DNA from: Bacteroidota bacterium
GTDB taxonomy: Bacteria; Bacteroidota; Bacteroidia; Bacteroidales; UBA7960
Length of the DNA: 64,000 nt
Assembly (NCBI GenBank): GCA_007693555.1
Contig: REDJ01000137.1
Coordinates: forward strand, 64,085-128,084
Reading direction: 5' to 3'
Every line of letters starts with the position of its first letter. The stretch's first letter is position 1. Shown here piece after piece: positions 51,949 to 62,334 of the stretch. The translations under genes were made by a program, and so were the position numbers. The notes below the pieces were generated by a model. It was given only the letters and a program-made list of their open reading frames with translations. It had not been told where the DNA came from and ran no database searches.

Positions 51949-54090
51949 TTATAGTGGCAACCTGCGTTTTTTGAGTCTGAGTGAATTCAACACCACAATA
52001 ACATCAGACAAGGCCATCGCCGCTGCAGCAATCATAGGACTTAACAAACCTACAATGGCCAGAGGAATGGCCATTACATTGTAGATAAATGCCCAGAAAA
52101 GATTTTCCTTAATCGTGCGCTGAGTTACCCTTGCTGACGCAAAAGTTTTCGAAAGCAGGCTAAGGTTTCCTTTGAGCAATACCACCTCAGCTGATTTTAC
52201 AGCAACCTGGGTAGCATCACTCATGCTTATACCAACATAAGCTTTGGCCAGTGCAGGAGCATCATTTATGCCATCGCCCACCATTGCCACCTTATAATTT
52301 TTGGAAATTTCTTCAATAATCTGAAGCTTTTCATCGGGTCGTTTTTCAAAATATACTTCTTCTATTCCAAGTTTTGCAGCAATTTCAAGGCAGTTCTTTT
52401 CTCTGTCACCGCTTAGTAAAACCGGAGTAATTCCTTGTTTTTTCAAATAGTCAATTGCTTCTTTTGCTTCGGGTTTAACTTCATCTTCAATATCTACCCA
52501 CCCAATGAGTTTATTATTCATGGTGATATAAATACTGTGTGTATTATCGCTTGTTAGAGCACGCACGGTATCATATGATCCCGCCTGATAAACATTACCC
52601 TGCTTATCCCATGCGGTAAGACCAATTCCTCTTTCTTCCTCAACTTTAGCGAATAAAACGGGTTCTGCTCCTTTAAATTCTCTTACTATGGATTTGGCAA
52701 TGGGATGCGAGGAATGCTTTTCAATGCTGTATAAAAGAGCAACCAGGCTTTGCTGTGTCTTTCCACCCATAGCTTTTAAGTCTTTGACACGAAATCTGCC
52801 GGTGGTGAGTGTTCCGGTCTTATCAAAAATCACCTTTTCAATCTTCGGAAATTTATCAAAAACGCTTCCCCCTTTGATAAGAATTCCGTTTTTTGCAGTA
52901 CGCCCCAGTCCTACAACAACAGCAGTGGGTATTGCAAGACCTAATGCACATGGACAGGCAATCACCAACACTGCCACACCCCGCATGAGCGAGTCGCGGA
53001 AGGGTAAATCGCCCAAAAAATACCACCCAAGAAGAGTTAAAACAGCAATGACAACAACCGTAGGAACAAAAACTGCACTGATTTTATCGGCCAGGTTATG
53101 CAATCTTGGTTTATCTTTTTGCGCATTGCGCACCATTTTAATGATTTGGGAAAGCACCGTGTCTTTTCCGGTAGCTGTAGTACGAACTTTTATAGTGCCC
53201 TTTTCAAGGATTGTACCTCCAATTACTTTATCACCTTTGGTGCGGTCAACAGGTACACTCTCTCCGGAAACCATAGATTCATCAATACTTCCATAGCCCC
53301 AGTATATTTCACCGTCAACGGGAATCTTATCGCCTGTATTTATCAGAACATAATCACCCGTATTTACCAGTGAGGCATCAATTTCCTCAACGTATTCCTG
53401 TCCTTCATTCATTTCCTGGGTAATTCTTTTGGCAGTTGTTTTCTGCAAACGAGTAAGCTCATCAATTGCTGAAGTGGTTTTTTTAACTGAACGATGTTCA
53501 AGCATATTACCCAGCAATACAATACTGATAATGCTGGCAGATGTTTCATAAAACAAATAATCGGGACCAAGCCGGTATACAGTACCTACAAGACTATAAA
53601 TAAAAGCAGCTGTGGTTCCCATGAAAATCAGTACATCCATATTGGTAACACCGGCACGCAGACTATTGAGTGCACTTTTGCCAAAATGCCAGAAACCCAC
53701 AGCAAAAACAGGAATGGTAAGAGCAAGCTGAAAATAGTCGTTATGCAACAGATCAATGGGAATAAACATTGCCAGAATCAATGGTACCGTAAAAACAGCC
53801 GTAAACCAGAATTTCTTCTCAATAGAACTTAAGCCTTTCTTCTCAGGCTTATCATCAAGAGAATCTTCCTTTCTGAAAGCCACTTTGTAACCAAGGCTTT
53901 CAATGGTTTTTACCGCTTGACTTAAATTACTTTCATTGTTGGTTTCAAAACGAACATCATCAGTAGTAAAATCGGCATCTACACCGGTAAAGCCCTGCTT
54001 CTCAAGGGCTTTTTTTATACCCAGTGAGCAATTGGTGCAACTCATGCCTTCTACTTTTAACTCAATTACCTGAGAAGATTTATTTTGCAT
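51949..54090 (-). CDS. copA: Copper-type P1B ATPase with N-terminal HMA domain
   Basis: HMA motif VEGMSCTNCSLGIKKAL; CPC motif ACPCALGLAIPTAVVVG; phosphorylation site FDKTGTLTTG; hinge MVGDGINDAPALA. Confidence 0.92.
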   Translation of the reverse strand: MQNKSSQVIELKVEGMSCTNCSLGIKKALEKQGFTGVDADFTTDDVRFETNNESNLSQAVKTIESLGYKVAFRKEDSLDDKPEKKGLSSIEKKFWFTAVFTVPLILAMFIPIDLLHNDYFQLALTIPVFAVGFWHFGKSALNSLRAGVTNMDVLIFMGTTAAFIYSLVGTVYRLGPDYLFYETSASIISIVLLGNMLEHRSVKKTTSAIDELTRLQKTTAKRITQEMNEGQEYVEEIDASLVNTGDYVLINTGDKIPVDGEIYWGYGSIDESMVSGESVPVDRTKGDKVIGGTILEKGTIKVRTTATGKDTVLSQIIKMVRNAQKDKPRLHNLADKISAVFVPTVVVIAVLTLLGWYFLGDLPFRDSLMRGVAVLVIACPCALGLAIPTAVVVGLGRTAKNGILIKGGSVFDKFPKIEKVIFDKTGTLTTGRFRVKDLKAMGGKTQQSLVALLYSIEKHSSHPIAKSIVREFKGAEPVLFAKVEEERGIGLTAWDKQGNVYQAGSYDTVRALTSDNTHSIYITMNNKLIGWVDIEDEVKPEAKEAIDYLKKQGITPVLLSGDREKNCLEIAAKLGIEEVYFEKRPDEKLQIIEEISKNYKVAMVGDGINDAPALAKAYVGISMSDATQVAVKSAEVVLLKGNLSLLSKTFASARVTQRTIKENLFWAFIYNVMAIPLAIVGLLSPMIAAAAMALSDVIVVLNSLRLKKRRLPL

Positions 54091-54335
54091 AATTCAGAGT
54101 CTATATCATAATTTATCCTGGAAAATATATAAATATATTTCCTGAGGATGTAACAATTTACATAGTAAAGAGTTTGTATTAGATGATAAATTGGCCGGAA
54201 ATAAAGAATTAAAAATTCTCTGATGTATTGATTTTCAGGTTTCAATTCCAAAACCACCTTCAACCGGGTTTTCAAAAAAAACCACAGAAAAATCATCCGG
54301 GAAATATATAATCAGTTAAAACCGGTTTCTGATTT

Positions 54336-55592
54336 TCAATCCGCGTTGGCAGCAGTAAACCTGGGGAGCACCACATCAAGAACATCGCGGGTTTGTTGTA
54401 TCACATAATTTCTCCAGTTTTCTGAAGCCGGGAAGTACATTTCCAATAAATCGGCTTTCACCCGAAGAGAATCTCTGGCAGATGCATACCCATGTTGATG
54501 CCCCTGGTTTTCCAGGATCATAATATGAATCGATTTGAGTGAACCCATTGTGGTCTGACTGTTCAGAGTTCCATATTCGAAAACCATGGGGTAAAACTCC
54601 GTGTCAGGATTCAATGCTCCTACGAAACCAACAAAATCACCGGTTACAGTATAAAAATCATCTGTATCACCCCAGTCGATTGAAAAACCTTCAAACATAT
54701 ATTCCAGCATTTCTTTTTCCTGTTCTTCCATAGGATTGGGGAAAAGATGCAATTTGCCTCTTTCGCCATAACCCGTATGCAAATCAAGAATCATAATCCT
54801 GTTGTAAGGCTTGAAAATTTGAGTAATATGAGGTTCAAGCACTTCTATTTGGGGTTCCGGGGCTTTTCCTCCAAAATACAAACCTTCAGGATAGGTGTAT
54901 TGTCCCTGCAATACTGCCTGCCGCAATACGGGTAACGAGGCCTTCCGGATTTCATTCATTGCCTTTAAGAAGAAAAACCTGTTTTCCAGTGAACGGGTTC
55001 TTACCTTTTTCTGCGGATTAATCAGGTCGTAAACCTGTGAATAACCTTCATTTTGGGTTTCATACAGATCTGGTGTTGACGGACTGTTGCGATTCATATC
55101 CACATTGTTTTCGGTTACCCTTCGGGTATATTTGAATCCATATGGGTTCATAGCATGCAACAGCAACACACCGGTGTTTTGCAACAATTCATCACTAAGA
55201 TAATGCTCTGCAAACATTTGCTGAACAGCATGCCCAACATAGCCTTCCACACCATGTACACCGGAAACCAGAATCAGCAGATTCAAACTGTCACTTTGTG
55301 CAGGGATATAACAAAAATCAATAGTCAAATCATCATCCACCTCTGAAGCAATCCAGAGAGGACAATAAGTAACATTGTTATATCTTTCAGATAAAGATGC
55401 AGATAATGACCTGAAATTTTCACGCGCCTGTTCATAGTTTTCAGGGTAAAATGCCAAAAAATCTTCTTTAACATCAAAGTCATCCTTAAAATCCAGCTTG
55501 CCAAATCCTACAGATACATAAACGAGTAGCGCTATGATAAGAACCAGCAGCGACAATACCCCGTATTTCAGAATTTTTTTAAATGTTTTCAT
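54336..55592 (-). CDS. DUF2817 / M14-like zinc carboxypeptidase-family protein, membrane-anchored
   Basis: LLILVSGVHGVEGYVGHAVQQ (HxxE) and MILDLHTGYGERG (His ligand); ATG at 55592 starts an N-terminal TM/signal segment. Confidence 0.8.
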   Translation of the reverse strand: MKTFKKILKYGVLSLLVLIIALLVYVSVGFGKLDFKDDFDVKEDFLAFYPENYEQARENFRSLSASLSERYNNVTYCPLWIASEVDDDLTIDFCYIPAQSDSLNLLILVSGVHGVEGYVGHAVQQMFAEHYLSDELLQNTGVLLLHAMNPYGFKYTRRVTENNVDMNRNSPSTPDLYETQNEGYSQVYDLINPQKKVRTRSLENRFFFLKAMNEIRKASLPVLRQAVLQGQYTYPEGLYFGGKAPEPQIEVLEPHITQIFKPYNRIMILDLHTGYGERGKLHLFPNPMEEQEKEMLEYMFEGFSIDWGDTDDFYTVTGDFVGFVGALNPDTEFYPMVFEYGTLNSQTTMGSLKSIHIMILENQGHQHGYASARDSLRVKADLLEMYFPASENWRNYVIQQTRDVLDVVLPRFTAANAD

Positions 55593-55843
55593 TATTGTGC
55601 TTTTTGGTTTACACTTGAAGTTTGCGACCAATTCAATCCAACTCCATATTTTTTCAGTAAAGTAAAGAAAAATATTGATTACATTATCATTATCAATGAG
55701 AACTTTATCAACCTAAATACAGAAATATTTTTTAACCATGTCTTTTAAAAAAATCTGATTAGCCGGTTTTTTTCGGGAAAAGATGGCACTGGAAACAGAT
55801 ATTATGTAATTTTAATCCTGCACAAATCGATAATCATATAACT

Positions 55844-57760
55844 ATGAAAGTAATTGCTTTTCTATTCCTGATTATTCCCTGTTTGCTTTTTGCAGAATCA
55901 GACAGTCGTGAAATCAGAACAGAATTTCTGGACATACAAATGGAACAGCTCATGGAAGAGCAACAATTGCCCCATGCAGTTATTTCTGTTGTTTCCAATG
56001 GCGAAATCATCTTCCGCAAAGGTTATGGGTTTAGCGATCTGGAGAGCGGTGCCGCAGTGAATCCGGAAACTACTATCTTACGCACCGGCTCGGTGGCAAA
56101 GATATTCACCTGGACCTCCGCAATGCAATTGTTTGAAAAAGGACTATTGGATCTGGATGCCGATATTAACCTGTATCTGGACTTTGAGATACCTTCAGGA
56201 TTAAAAGGGCATGGCAGCGAACAGATGCCTGAACCCATTACCATGCGTCATCTCATGACGCACTCAGCGGGATTTGAAGATGTTCTGGATGGTCTTTTCA
56301 GTTTTCAGCCGCAACCCACTTTGCGTGATTATCTCATTCGCCATATGCCTGCCCGTATTTTTCCGACTGGTGAAGTAATGGCTTACTCCAATTATGGTAC
56401 TGCCCTTGCCGGTTATATAGTGGAACGGCTCAGTGGTTTGCCCTTTGAAGATTATGTTGAGCAGAATATTTTCAAACCCCTGCATATGCACAAAAGTACA
56501 TTCCGTCAACCCCTGCCTTCAGAAATGAGAGCAAATGCTGTTACTGCATACCGCAAAGTTGATGGCGAGTTTCTGCCGGCACGTTTTGAGCATATGCCTG
56601 CACCTGCAGGTGGTTTAAGCACCACTGCAGGAGATATGGCACTGTACATGATTGCCTTGCTTCATGGAGGAAGTAATATTTTCGGCACCCTCATGCAATC
56701 GCAAACCCTGGAAACAATGTACACCCTTCAAAAAACCTATCATCCTATACTGGGTGGAATGACCTCAGGTTTTAAACAGTTTAACGTAAATGGGAATGAA
56801 GTGATATTTCACGGAGGAAGCTCTACCGTTTTTGATTCGGGTCTTTACCTTTTGCCTGAGGAAAATTTTGGAATATTCATTGCCTACAGCGGCGGAGACT
56901 ATACAGGACACATCAGAATTTTCCATGATTTTTTATCAGAATTTTTTGGTGGAAAGGATTACGACATAAGGGATATGCTTGAAGTTTCTCCGGAAGCTAC
57001 TCCCGCTCTTTCAGATTTACGAGGTGAGTACCACCAAAGCCGCATGATGATAACTTCCTCCGACAGAATACTCAACCTGATGATGGGTGTGATGCATGTT
57101 GATATTGATGATGATGGATATTTGGTTGTCAAACACCTGGGTCATGAGCATCGATTCAGAGAATTGAAGCCAGGAATCTATGAAAACCTTCAACCCAAAC
57201 CTGTATATCCCTTCGGTCCATTCAAATACCTGGTGGCCGAAACTGCTCCGGATGGAAGACTTATGCTTACTACCGACGGGCCATTAACCTACATAAAAAT
57301 GCCTTTTCATGCAACATCAGCTTTTGCCAGGTTATTATTTCTGCCTGCATTATTGCTAGCTATCTTCACTCTGTTGTTTTTTTTCTTAAGATTTATTTTC
57401 AGAAAGCCAACCCGCAGAAATAAAAAACTAAAAAGTGAAGCATCTCTGGCCAGGTCAGTTCTTAAAGTGCATGCTCTTTTACTGGTTGCAATGGTAGTTC
57501 TTCTTGTTATTACAGGCCGGCCACATCCTGTATATTTATTGCCGGAATCAGCATTCGGCGAAACAGGGTTTACAACAATTCTACTTACATTTTTGCCATG
57601 GTTTATTACTATTCTCTTTGTTGCGCTGTTGTATTTTGCATTTGTTCAGTGGAGAAAAAAATGGTGGAAAATCGGTGCAAAGATTCATTACACATTTTAC
57701 AGTTTGTTTGCAGTTGGACTGGTTTGGCTTTTTTATTTTTACAACTTAATTAAGTTTTGA
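55844..57760 (+). CDS. Serine hydrolase (class C beta-lactamase/PBP-like) with C-terminal TM region
   Basis: SxxK motif GSVAKIFTWTS; YSNYG; HGGSSTVFDSGLYLLPEENFGIFI; hydrophobic C-terminal spans. Confidence 0.9.
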   Translation: MKVIAFLFLIIPCLLFAESDSREIRTEFLDIQMEQLMEEQQLPHAVISVVSNGEIIFRKGYGFSDLESGAAVNPETTILRTGSVAKIFTWTSAMQLFEKGLLDLDADINLYLDFEIPSGLKGHGSEQMPEPITMRHLMTHSAGFEDVLDGLFSFQPQPTLRDYLIRHMPARIFPTGEVMAYSNYGTALAGYIVERLSGLPFEDYVEQNIFKPLHMHKSTFRQPLPSEMRANAVTAYRKVDGEFLPARFEHMPAPAGGLSTTAGDMALYMIALLHGGSNIFGTLMQSQTLETMYTLQKTYHPILGGMTSGFKQFNVNGNEVIFHGGSSTVFDSGLYLLPEENFGIFIAYSGGDYTGHIRIFHDFLSEFFGGKDYDIRDMLEVSPEATPALSDLRGEYHQSRMMITSSDRILNLMMGVMHVDIDDDGYLVVKHLGHEHRFRELKPGIYENLQPKPVYPFGPFKYLVAETAPDGRLMLTTDGPLTYIKMPFHATSAFARLLFLPALLLAIFTLLFFFLRFIFRKPTRRNKKLKSEASLARSVLKVHALLLVAMVVLLVITGRPHPVYLLPESAFGETGFTTILLTFLPWFITILFVALLYFAFVQWRKKWWKIGAKIHYTFYSLFAVGLVWLFYFYNLIKF

Positions 57761-57771
57761 TATTTAAGAGT

Positions 57772-58689
57772 ATGAAATTACACACACTCACAACTATTAT
57801 TGTTGGTTTTCTTCTAGCATGCCATGCAGGAGAAGGAAGTGACTTTTCATTCCGGACAGATAGCCGGGAAGGTTTTTGTTTTCCTTCGGAAGTTTTTTCT
57901 AGAGTGAAAACTCAAAATGATAAACAAATCTTCAAAAAGGTCATAGAAAAAATTAATTCCGACACAACTGACTTTACAGATTTATCTGATGTTCTTACAA
58001 AAACCGGCATTTTTTTTCTTGAAACCCCCTATGTAGCCTACACTCTTGAAATACCCGGCGATGAGCAACTGGTGGTTAATTTAAGAGAAATGGATTGCAC
58101 CACTTTCGTGGAATATGTAGTAGCTCTTACCCTTCTTATCAAAGAGAACCGGACAGATTTTGAGCGATTTACCCAATTACTGGCCTGCATAAGATACAGG
58201 GATGGAATAATTGATGGCTACCCATCCCGACTGCACTATTTTACCGAATGGTTGCAAAACAATGCCGACAAAGGAATTCTTGAAATCGTAAGCAATCAAG
58301 TAAGCGATGTACCCTACGATACGAGAGTATCATTCATGTCATCCAATCCCGGATTATACCGGCAACTTGAAAATCCGGAATACGTTTCCAGTATCAAAGA
58401 AACTGAAAAAGTTATTTCAGGTTTTGAGATGAATTTCATTCCCAAAGACCGTATCCCAGAAATAGAAGATCAGATCAAAGACGGAGACATAATTGCCTTT
58501 ACCACCAATATTACCGGACTGGATGTTTCTCATACCGGTTTTGCTATTCACCAGAACGGCCGGTTGCATCTGCTGCATGCTTCCACCCGCACTAACCAGG
58601 TTGAGATTTCACCTGTACCGTTAAGTGATTACCTTGCTCCCATGCGTCGGGTTACCGGAATTCTGGTGGGAAGAATTTCGTTGCCATGA
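57772..58689 (+). CDS. DUF1460 family (N-acetylmuramoyl-L-alanine amidase-like) protein
   Basis: LREMDCTTFVEYVVALTLLIKENRTDFERFTQLLACIRYRDGIIDGYPSRLHYFTEWLQNN; lipoprotein-like N-terminus (GFLLACHAGEG). Confidence 0.85.
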   Translation: MKLHTLTTIIVGFLLACHAGEGSDFSFRTDSREGFCFPSEVFSRVKTQNDKQIFKKVIEKINSDTTDFTDLSDVLTKTGIFFLETPYVAYTLEIPGDEQLVVNLREMDCTTFVEYVVALTLLIKENRTDFERFTQLLACIRYRDGIIDGYPSRLHYFTEWLQNNADKGILEIVSNQVSDVPYDTRVSFMSSNPGLYRQLENPEYVSSIKETEKVISGFEMNFIPKDRIPEIEDQIKDGDIIAFTTNITGLDVSHTGFAIHQNGRLHLLHASTRTNQVEISPVPLSDYLAPMRRVTGILVGRISLP

Positions 58690-58809
58690 ACGAAGTCCTG
58701 AAATTACAGGCCGAAGAGAAAAATTGGTTTTCATAAAATGATTGTTTAACTTTAAATCGGGTTAATGCAAAAAAATTGGCCCGATTTAAAGAATTATTCA
58801 CCAAAAGCT

Positions 58810-59184
58810 ATGATTATGGATGTTTTTAACAAAGTTGCAGGAAGGTATGTATTTGCCATTCCTTTTTTAATTTTTGGAGTATTTCATTTTATGAATGCCA
58901 GTAACATGGCAGGCTGGATCCCGGGCTGGCTGCCCGGTGGTGTTTTCTGGATTTATCTTACCGGGCTTGCATTGATTGCAGCGTCAGTAAGCATGATGAT
59001 CAAAGTCATGGACCAACTGGCTTCTTTTCTGCTGGGGGTAATGCTAATCATTTTTGTGCTGTTACTGCATTTGCCCGGAGCACTGGAAGGTGACCAGATA
59101 GCAACAACAAGTGCACTAAAAGACCTGGCAATGGCAGGTGGAGCATGGCTTTATGCAGGCTATGTGGCCAAACCTGCCGCGTAA
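58810..59184 (+). CDS. DoxX-like small membrane protein
   Basis: YVFAIPFLIFGVFHFMNASNMAGWIPGWLPGGVFWIYLTGLALIAASVSM; ATG at 58810 suggested. Confidence 0.65.
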   Translation: MIMDVFNKVAGRYVFAIPFLIFGVFHFMNASNMAGWIPGWLPGGVFWIYLTGLALIAASVSMMIKVMDQLASFLLGVMLIIFVLLLHLPGALEGDQIATTSALKDLAMAGGAWLYAGYVAKPAA

Positions 59185-59220
59185 GCCGGTATGGAAAATA
59201 CAGTATAATCAATTAATAAA

Positions 59221-59250
59221 AGGGTTTCAGTTTGCTGAGACCTTTTTTTA
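59221..59250 (+). terminator. Intrinsic terminator after the DoxX-like gene
   Basis: GGTTTCAG-TTTG-CTGAGACC + TTTTTTTA. Confidence 0.8.
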
Positions 59251-59645
59251 TTGGTTGCAAATAGCCTGATGTTTCTTAAACTGACCCAAAAGTTACAGGT
59301 GGACAGCGGACATAAAAATGAGCGAAAACGAACATTTTTATATGCGGTCACACTGGGGATGAATCAGATAATTCCTCTTTTACCTAAAGTCACATTTCAT
59401 AAAATACTGATATACTGTTACTTGAAAAATAATTTACAATAATTCATCTTTCCAAATCAATTTAATTGTTCTGTGGCACGTAAGTTGATAAATGATTAAC
59501 AACCGACCAATTAAGCTTACAAACAAATTTTCCGAATGCTGACTATCAGCATATTATGAATACGCTTACCCTGTTTCCAATTAAACCATAATAGCAAGGG
59601 AAGCAAAAATTAAAAGAAATAAAAACCATTAAATGAATTACAACA

Positions 59646-61289
59646 ATGAGAACAGGAAAAAGAATGTTTGTAAAGGGATTTTTAAAATCCACAATTCTGG
59701 GATTAACTCTTCTGGGCATCCAGACCCAGGTAAAAGCACAAAGTCTTGAAATGAAAGTATCACCACTCCGTTTTGCCGGTGTACATGCGCTAAGCAGCCA
59801 GGAAGGTGAAAGTGATGCTTACCTTGTTTTGCATACAGCATCGGGCGGCGACTGGAATTACAGCCTGGTGAATAACCAACTGAAAGAATTAAAAACCGGA
59901 ACCATTGAGGCACCCAGGTATTCTTTCTTTAATTCACTTACATCTAATGGTGAATATACTTTGCTTAACTTTCCGGTTAATGCTTTCAGTCAGTCTATAA
60001 CCTATGTTGTGCTTGACAAAAAGGGCAATGAAACAGCCCGCATGACACGCACCGAAACACCCATGCTGCGCAGAGGTGAGCAATTCTTTCCCAATGTTTA
60101 CAACCACCCGGCAGATGGATTCATTATTACACAGACCTTCAGCAATGGCAGCCGTGCCGGCTACACTGTTGAACATGTTAACAACCAGTTGCAAACCTTA
60201 TGGAGTTTGGATTTTCAGCACGACAGGGGTCATGCACATGTGTATGATGTAAAATCGCTGAACGGCAGAGTTTTTATTCTGGAAGCCAATGAACGCAGAG
60301 GCAACACCCAGAATGCTCGCCTGCACAGTATTGATGCAGAAACCGGTCGTCACATTTACACAATGGAACTTACCGATGACACCTTCACCTACTTCCCTAC
60401 AGCCCTTCGCCCCATGGAAGATGGAAGCCTTGCCATCAGCGGAACCTACTTCAACGGCAGCCGCATCAGCACAAAAAACACCAGAGGAGTATTCTTCCTG
60501 GGTGTTTCACCCGATGGAGACACGAAAGGCATGAATATCTTCCCATGGAGAGAACTCAGGCCTATGCTCAGGACATCAGTCCCCGACTGGTTCTTTAAAG
60601 TTATGCCCGATGTGTGGATCCATGCCCTTGAGCCCGAAGCCGACGGTTCTTTTACTGCCGTTGCAGAACTTTACCGCTACTCTGGTGAGGTAAGAAGAGA
60701 AGAAAGAGGCGAACTCAAGGAAAGATACCATCGTATCAGGCTGCTTGACTTTATGCTCTTCGGCTTTGCCCCCGACGGACAAATGCTTTACGCAGAACGC
60801 ATTGAAAGACCCCATATGGTCATTAAGCTCGACTCTGAGTTTTCAGGTGGATCAGGCTCACTTGCAAATGAAGCAGGTTCAGGTGCATTGAGACGTGCCA
60901 GGGCCATGAAAAAAGGCGGTGCTTTTACCTACCGGTTCCACCAGAAACAGGATGACAAGTTCAACCTTGCATTTACCAGCTACGAAGCCAAAAAACACCA
61001 TGCTTATTTTATGGACCTTAACAGTAATTTCAATTCACTGAAACTTGATCTCACACATGCCAAACCACAATTCATCAGCTACATGCAGATCATTGACCTT
61101 TGCTCCAACCAGTCCGGATTCGGTTTCATTCTCAGCGAACTCAATACCCGCAGCTTCGACGATTCTGAAGCTTACTGGAGAGGAGTATTACCAGCCGGAG
61201 CTAATTCCATGCTAACCTATGAATTTATGCCCCTTACCGGTAAACTGAAACTTAATCTTGCTAACCTTTCAGACGGATTCAGCAAATAA
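59646..61289 (+). CDS. Secreted protein of unknown function
   Basis: Signal peptide (MFVKGFLKSTILGLTLLGIQTQVKAQS); beta-propeller-like strand-rich body; no family recognised with certainty. Confidence 0.7.
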   Translation: MRTGKRMFVKGFLKSTILGLTLLGIQTQVKAQSLEMKVSPLRFAGVHALSSQEGESDAYLVLHTASGGDWNYSLVNNQLKELKTGTIEAPRYSFFNSLTSNGEYTLLNFPVNAFSQSITYVVLDKKGNETARMTRTETPMLRRGEQFFPNVYNHPADGFIITQTFSNGSRAGYTVEHVNNQLQTLWSLDFQHDRGHAHVYDVKSLNGRVFILEANERRGNTQNARLHSIDAETGRHIYTMELTDDTFTYFPTALRPMEDGSLAISGTYFNGSRISTKNTRGVFFLGVSPDGDTKGMNIFPWRELRPMLRTSVPDWFFKVMPDVWIHALEPEADGSFTAVAELYRYSGEVRREERGELKERYHRIRLLDFMLFGFAPDGQMLYAERIERPHMVIKLDSEFSGGSGSLANEAGSGALRRARAMKKGGAFTYRFHQKQDDKFNLAFTSYEAKKHHAYFMDLNSNFNSLKLDLTHAKPQFISYMQIIDLCSNQSGFGFILSELNTRSFDDSEAYWRGVLPAGANSMLTYEFMPLTGKLKLNLANLSDGFSK

Positions 61290-61312
61290 CAACCACTCAT
61301 AAATAACCTCCC

Positions 61313-61345
61313 AAAAGGTCTCAGTTTTCTGAGACCTGTTTTTAT
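61313..61345 (+). terminator. Intrinsic terminator after the 59646-61289 gene
   Basis: GGTCTCAG-TTTT-CTGAGACC + TGTTTTTATT. Confidence 0.8.
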
Positions 61346-61453
61346 TGGGAAAACCCCTAAATGAGACCTGTTTTATGCAAATTGAGACTTCTAAAGAAAG
61401 GAATACAATTTACTTTGCATCGATAAAATTCAGAAACAGAAAAACTCAAAAAA

Positions 61454-62317
61454 ATGAAAAATAAAAGAACCTTAACAACACTGGTTATTATCATTGTAAT
61501 AACATCCGCAATTGCAAGCTCAACAGGAATCCTCAGCAAAGAGGGCCCAGGAGTTTATGAATATGAAACCATCCGGGGGAAAACCGTAGAAATTTACGGC
61601 AAAGGACTATATCAGCATATGACAGCAGATGTGGCCATACAAGGCATAGCACAGGATTACGTAACACTGTTTCTGGCAATTCCGTTTTTACTATTTGCCC
61701 TGTGGAGGTACAGAAAAGGATCACTAAAGGGACATTTTCTATTGGCCGGCACACTGGGTTATTTCTTTGTTACCTATCTTTTCTACACGGTAATGGGAAT
61801 GTACAATTATCTCTTCCTGTTGTATCTTGTATTGCTATGTTGTTCATTTTTCGGGTTGCTGATCTTGCTTATCTCTGTAAATCTGCCAACCTTGAAAAGC
61901 AAGTTCTCTTTAAAAACACCGGCTAAACTTACAGGTGGTTTTTTGATCTTCAATTCTATAGCAATTGCTTACCTGTGGCTTGAAATGATTATTCCGCCAT
62001 TACTGGATGGCACAATTTATCCTGATGCTTTGAATCATTTTACAACCCTCATTGTTCAGGGGCTTGATCTGGGTTTACTTTTACCTATTTGTTTTGTTTC
62101 CGGATGGTTACTTCTTAAAAAAGAACCCATGGGTTATCTTGCTACTACAGTCTATATGGTTTTTTTGTCTTTTCTTATGACTGCATTAACAGCAAAGATT
62201 ATCGCAATGGCCAATCATGGTGTTAATGTAATTCCTGTTGTGTTCATAATTCCCGTTATAAATCTTATAACAATTACCTGTGCGTTATTGATGATAAAAA
62301 ATATTGTTCGCGATTAA
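61454..62317 (+). CDS. Multi-pass membrane protein of unknown function
   Basis: 287 aa with several hydrophobic spans (TLVIIIVITSAIASSTGI, VTLFLAIPFLLFALWRY, YLFLLYLVLLCCSFFGLLILLISV). Confidence 0.65.
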   Translation: MKNKRTLTTLVIIIVITSAIASSTGILSKEGPGVYEYETIRGKTVEIYGKGLYQHMTADVAIQGIAQDYVTLFLAIPFLLFALWRYRKGSLKGHFLLAGTLGYFFVTYLFYTVMGMYNYLFLLYLVLLCCSFFGLLILLISVNLPTLKSKFSLKTPAKLTGGFLIFNSIAIAYLWLEMIIPPLLDGTIYPDALNHFTTLIVQGLDLGLLLPICFVSGWLLLKKEPMGYLATTVYMVFLSFLMTALTAKIIAMANHGVNVIPVVFIIPVINLITITCALLMIKNIVRD

Positions 62318-62334
62318 ACCCTTTTCGCAAAAAA

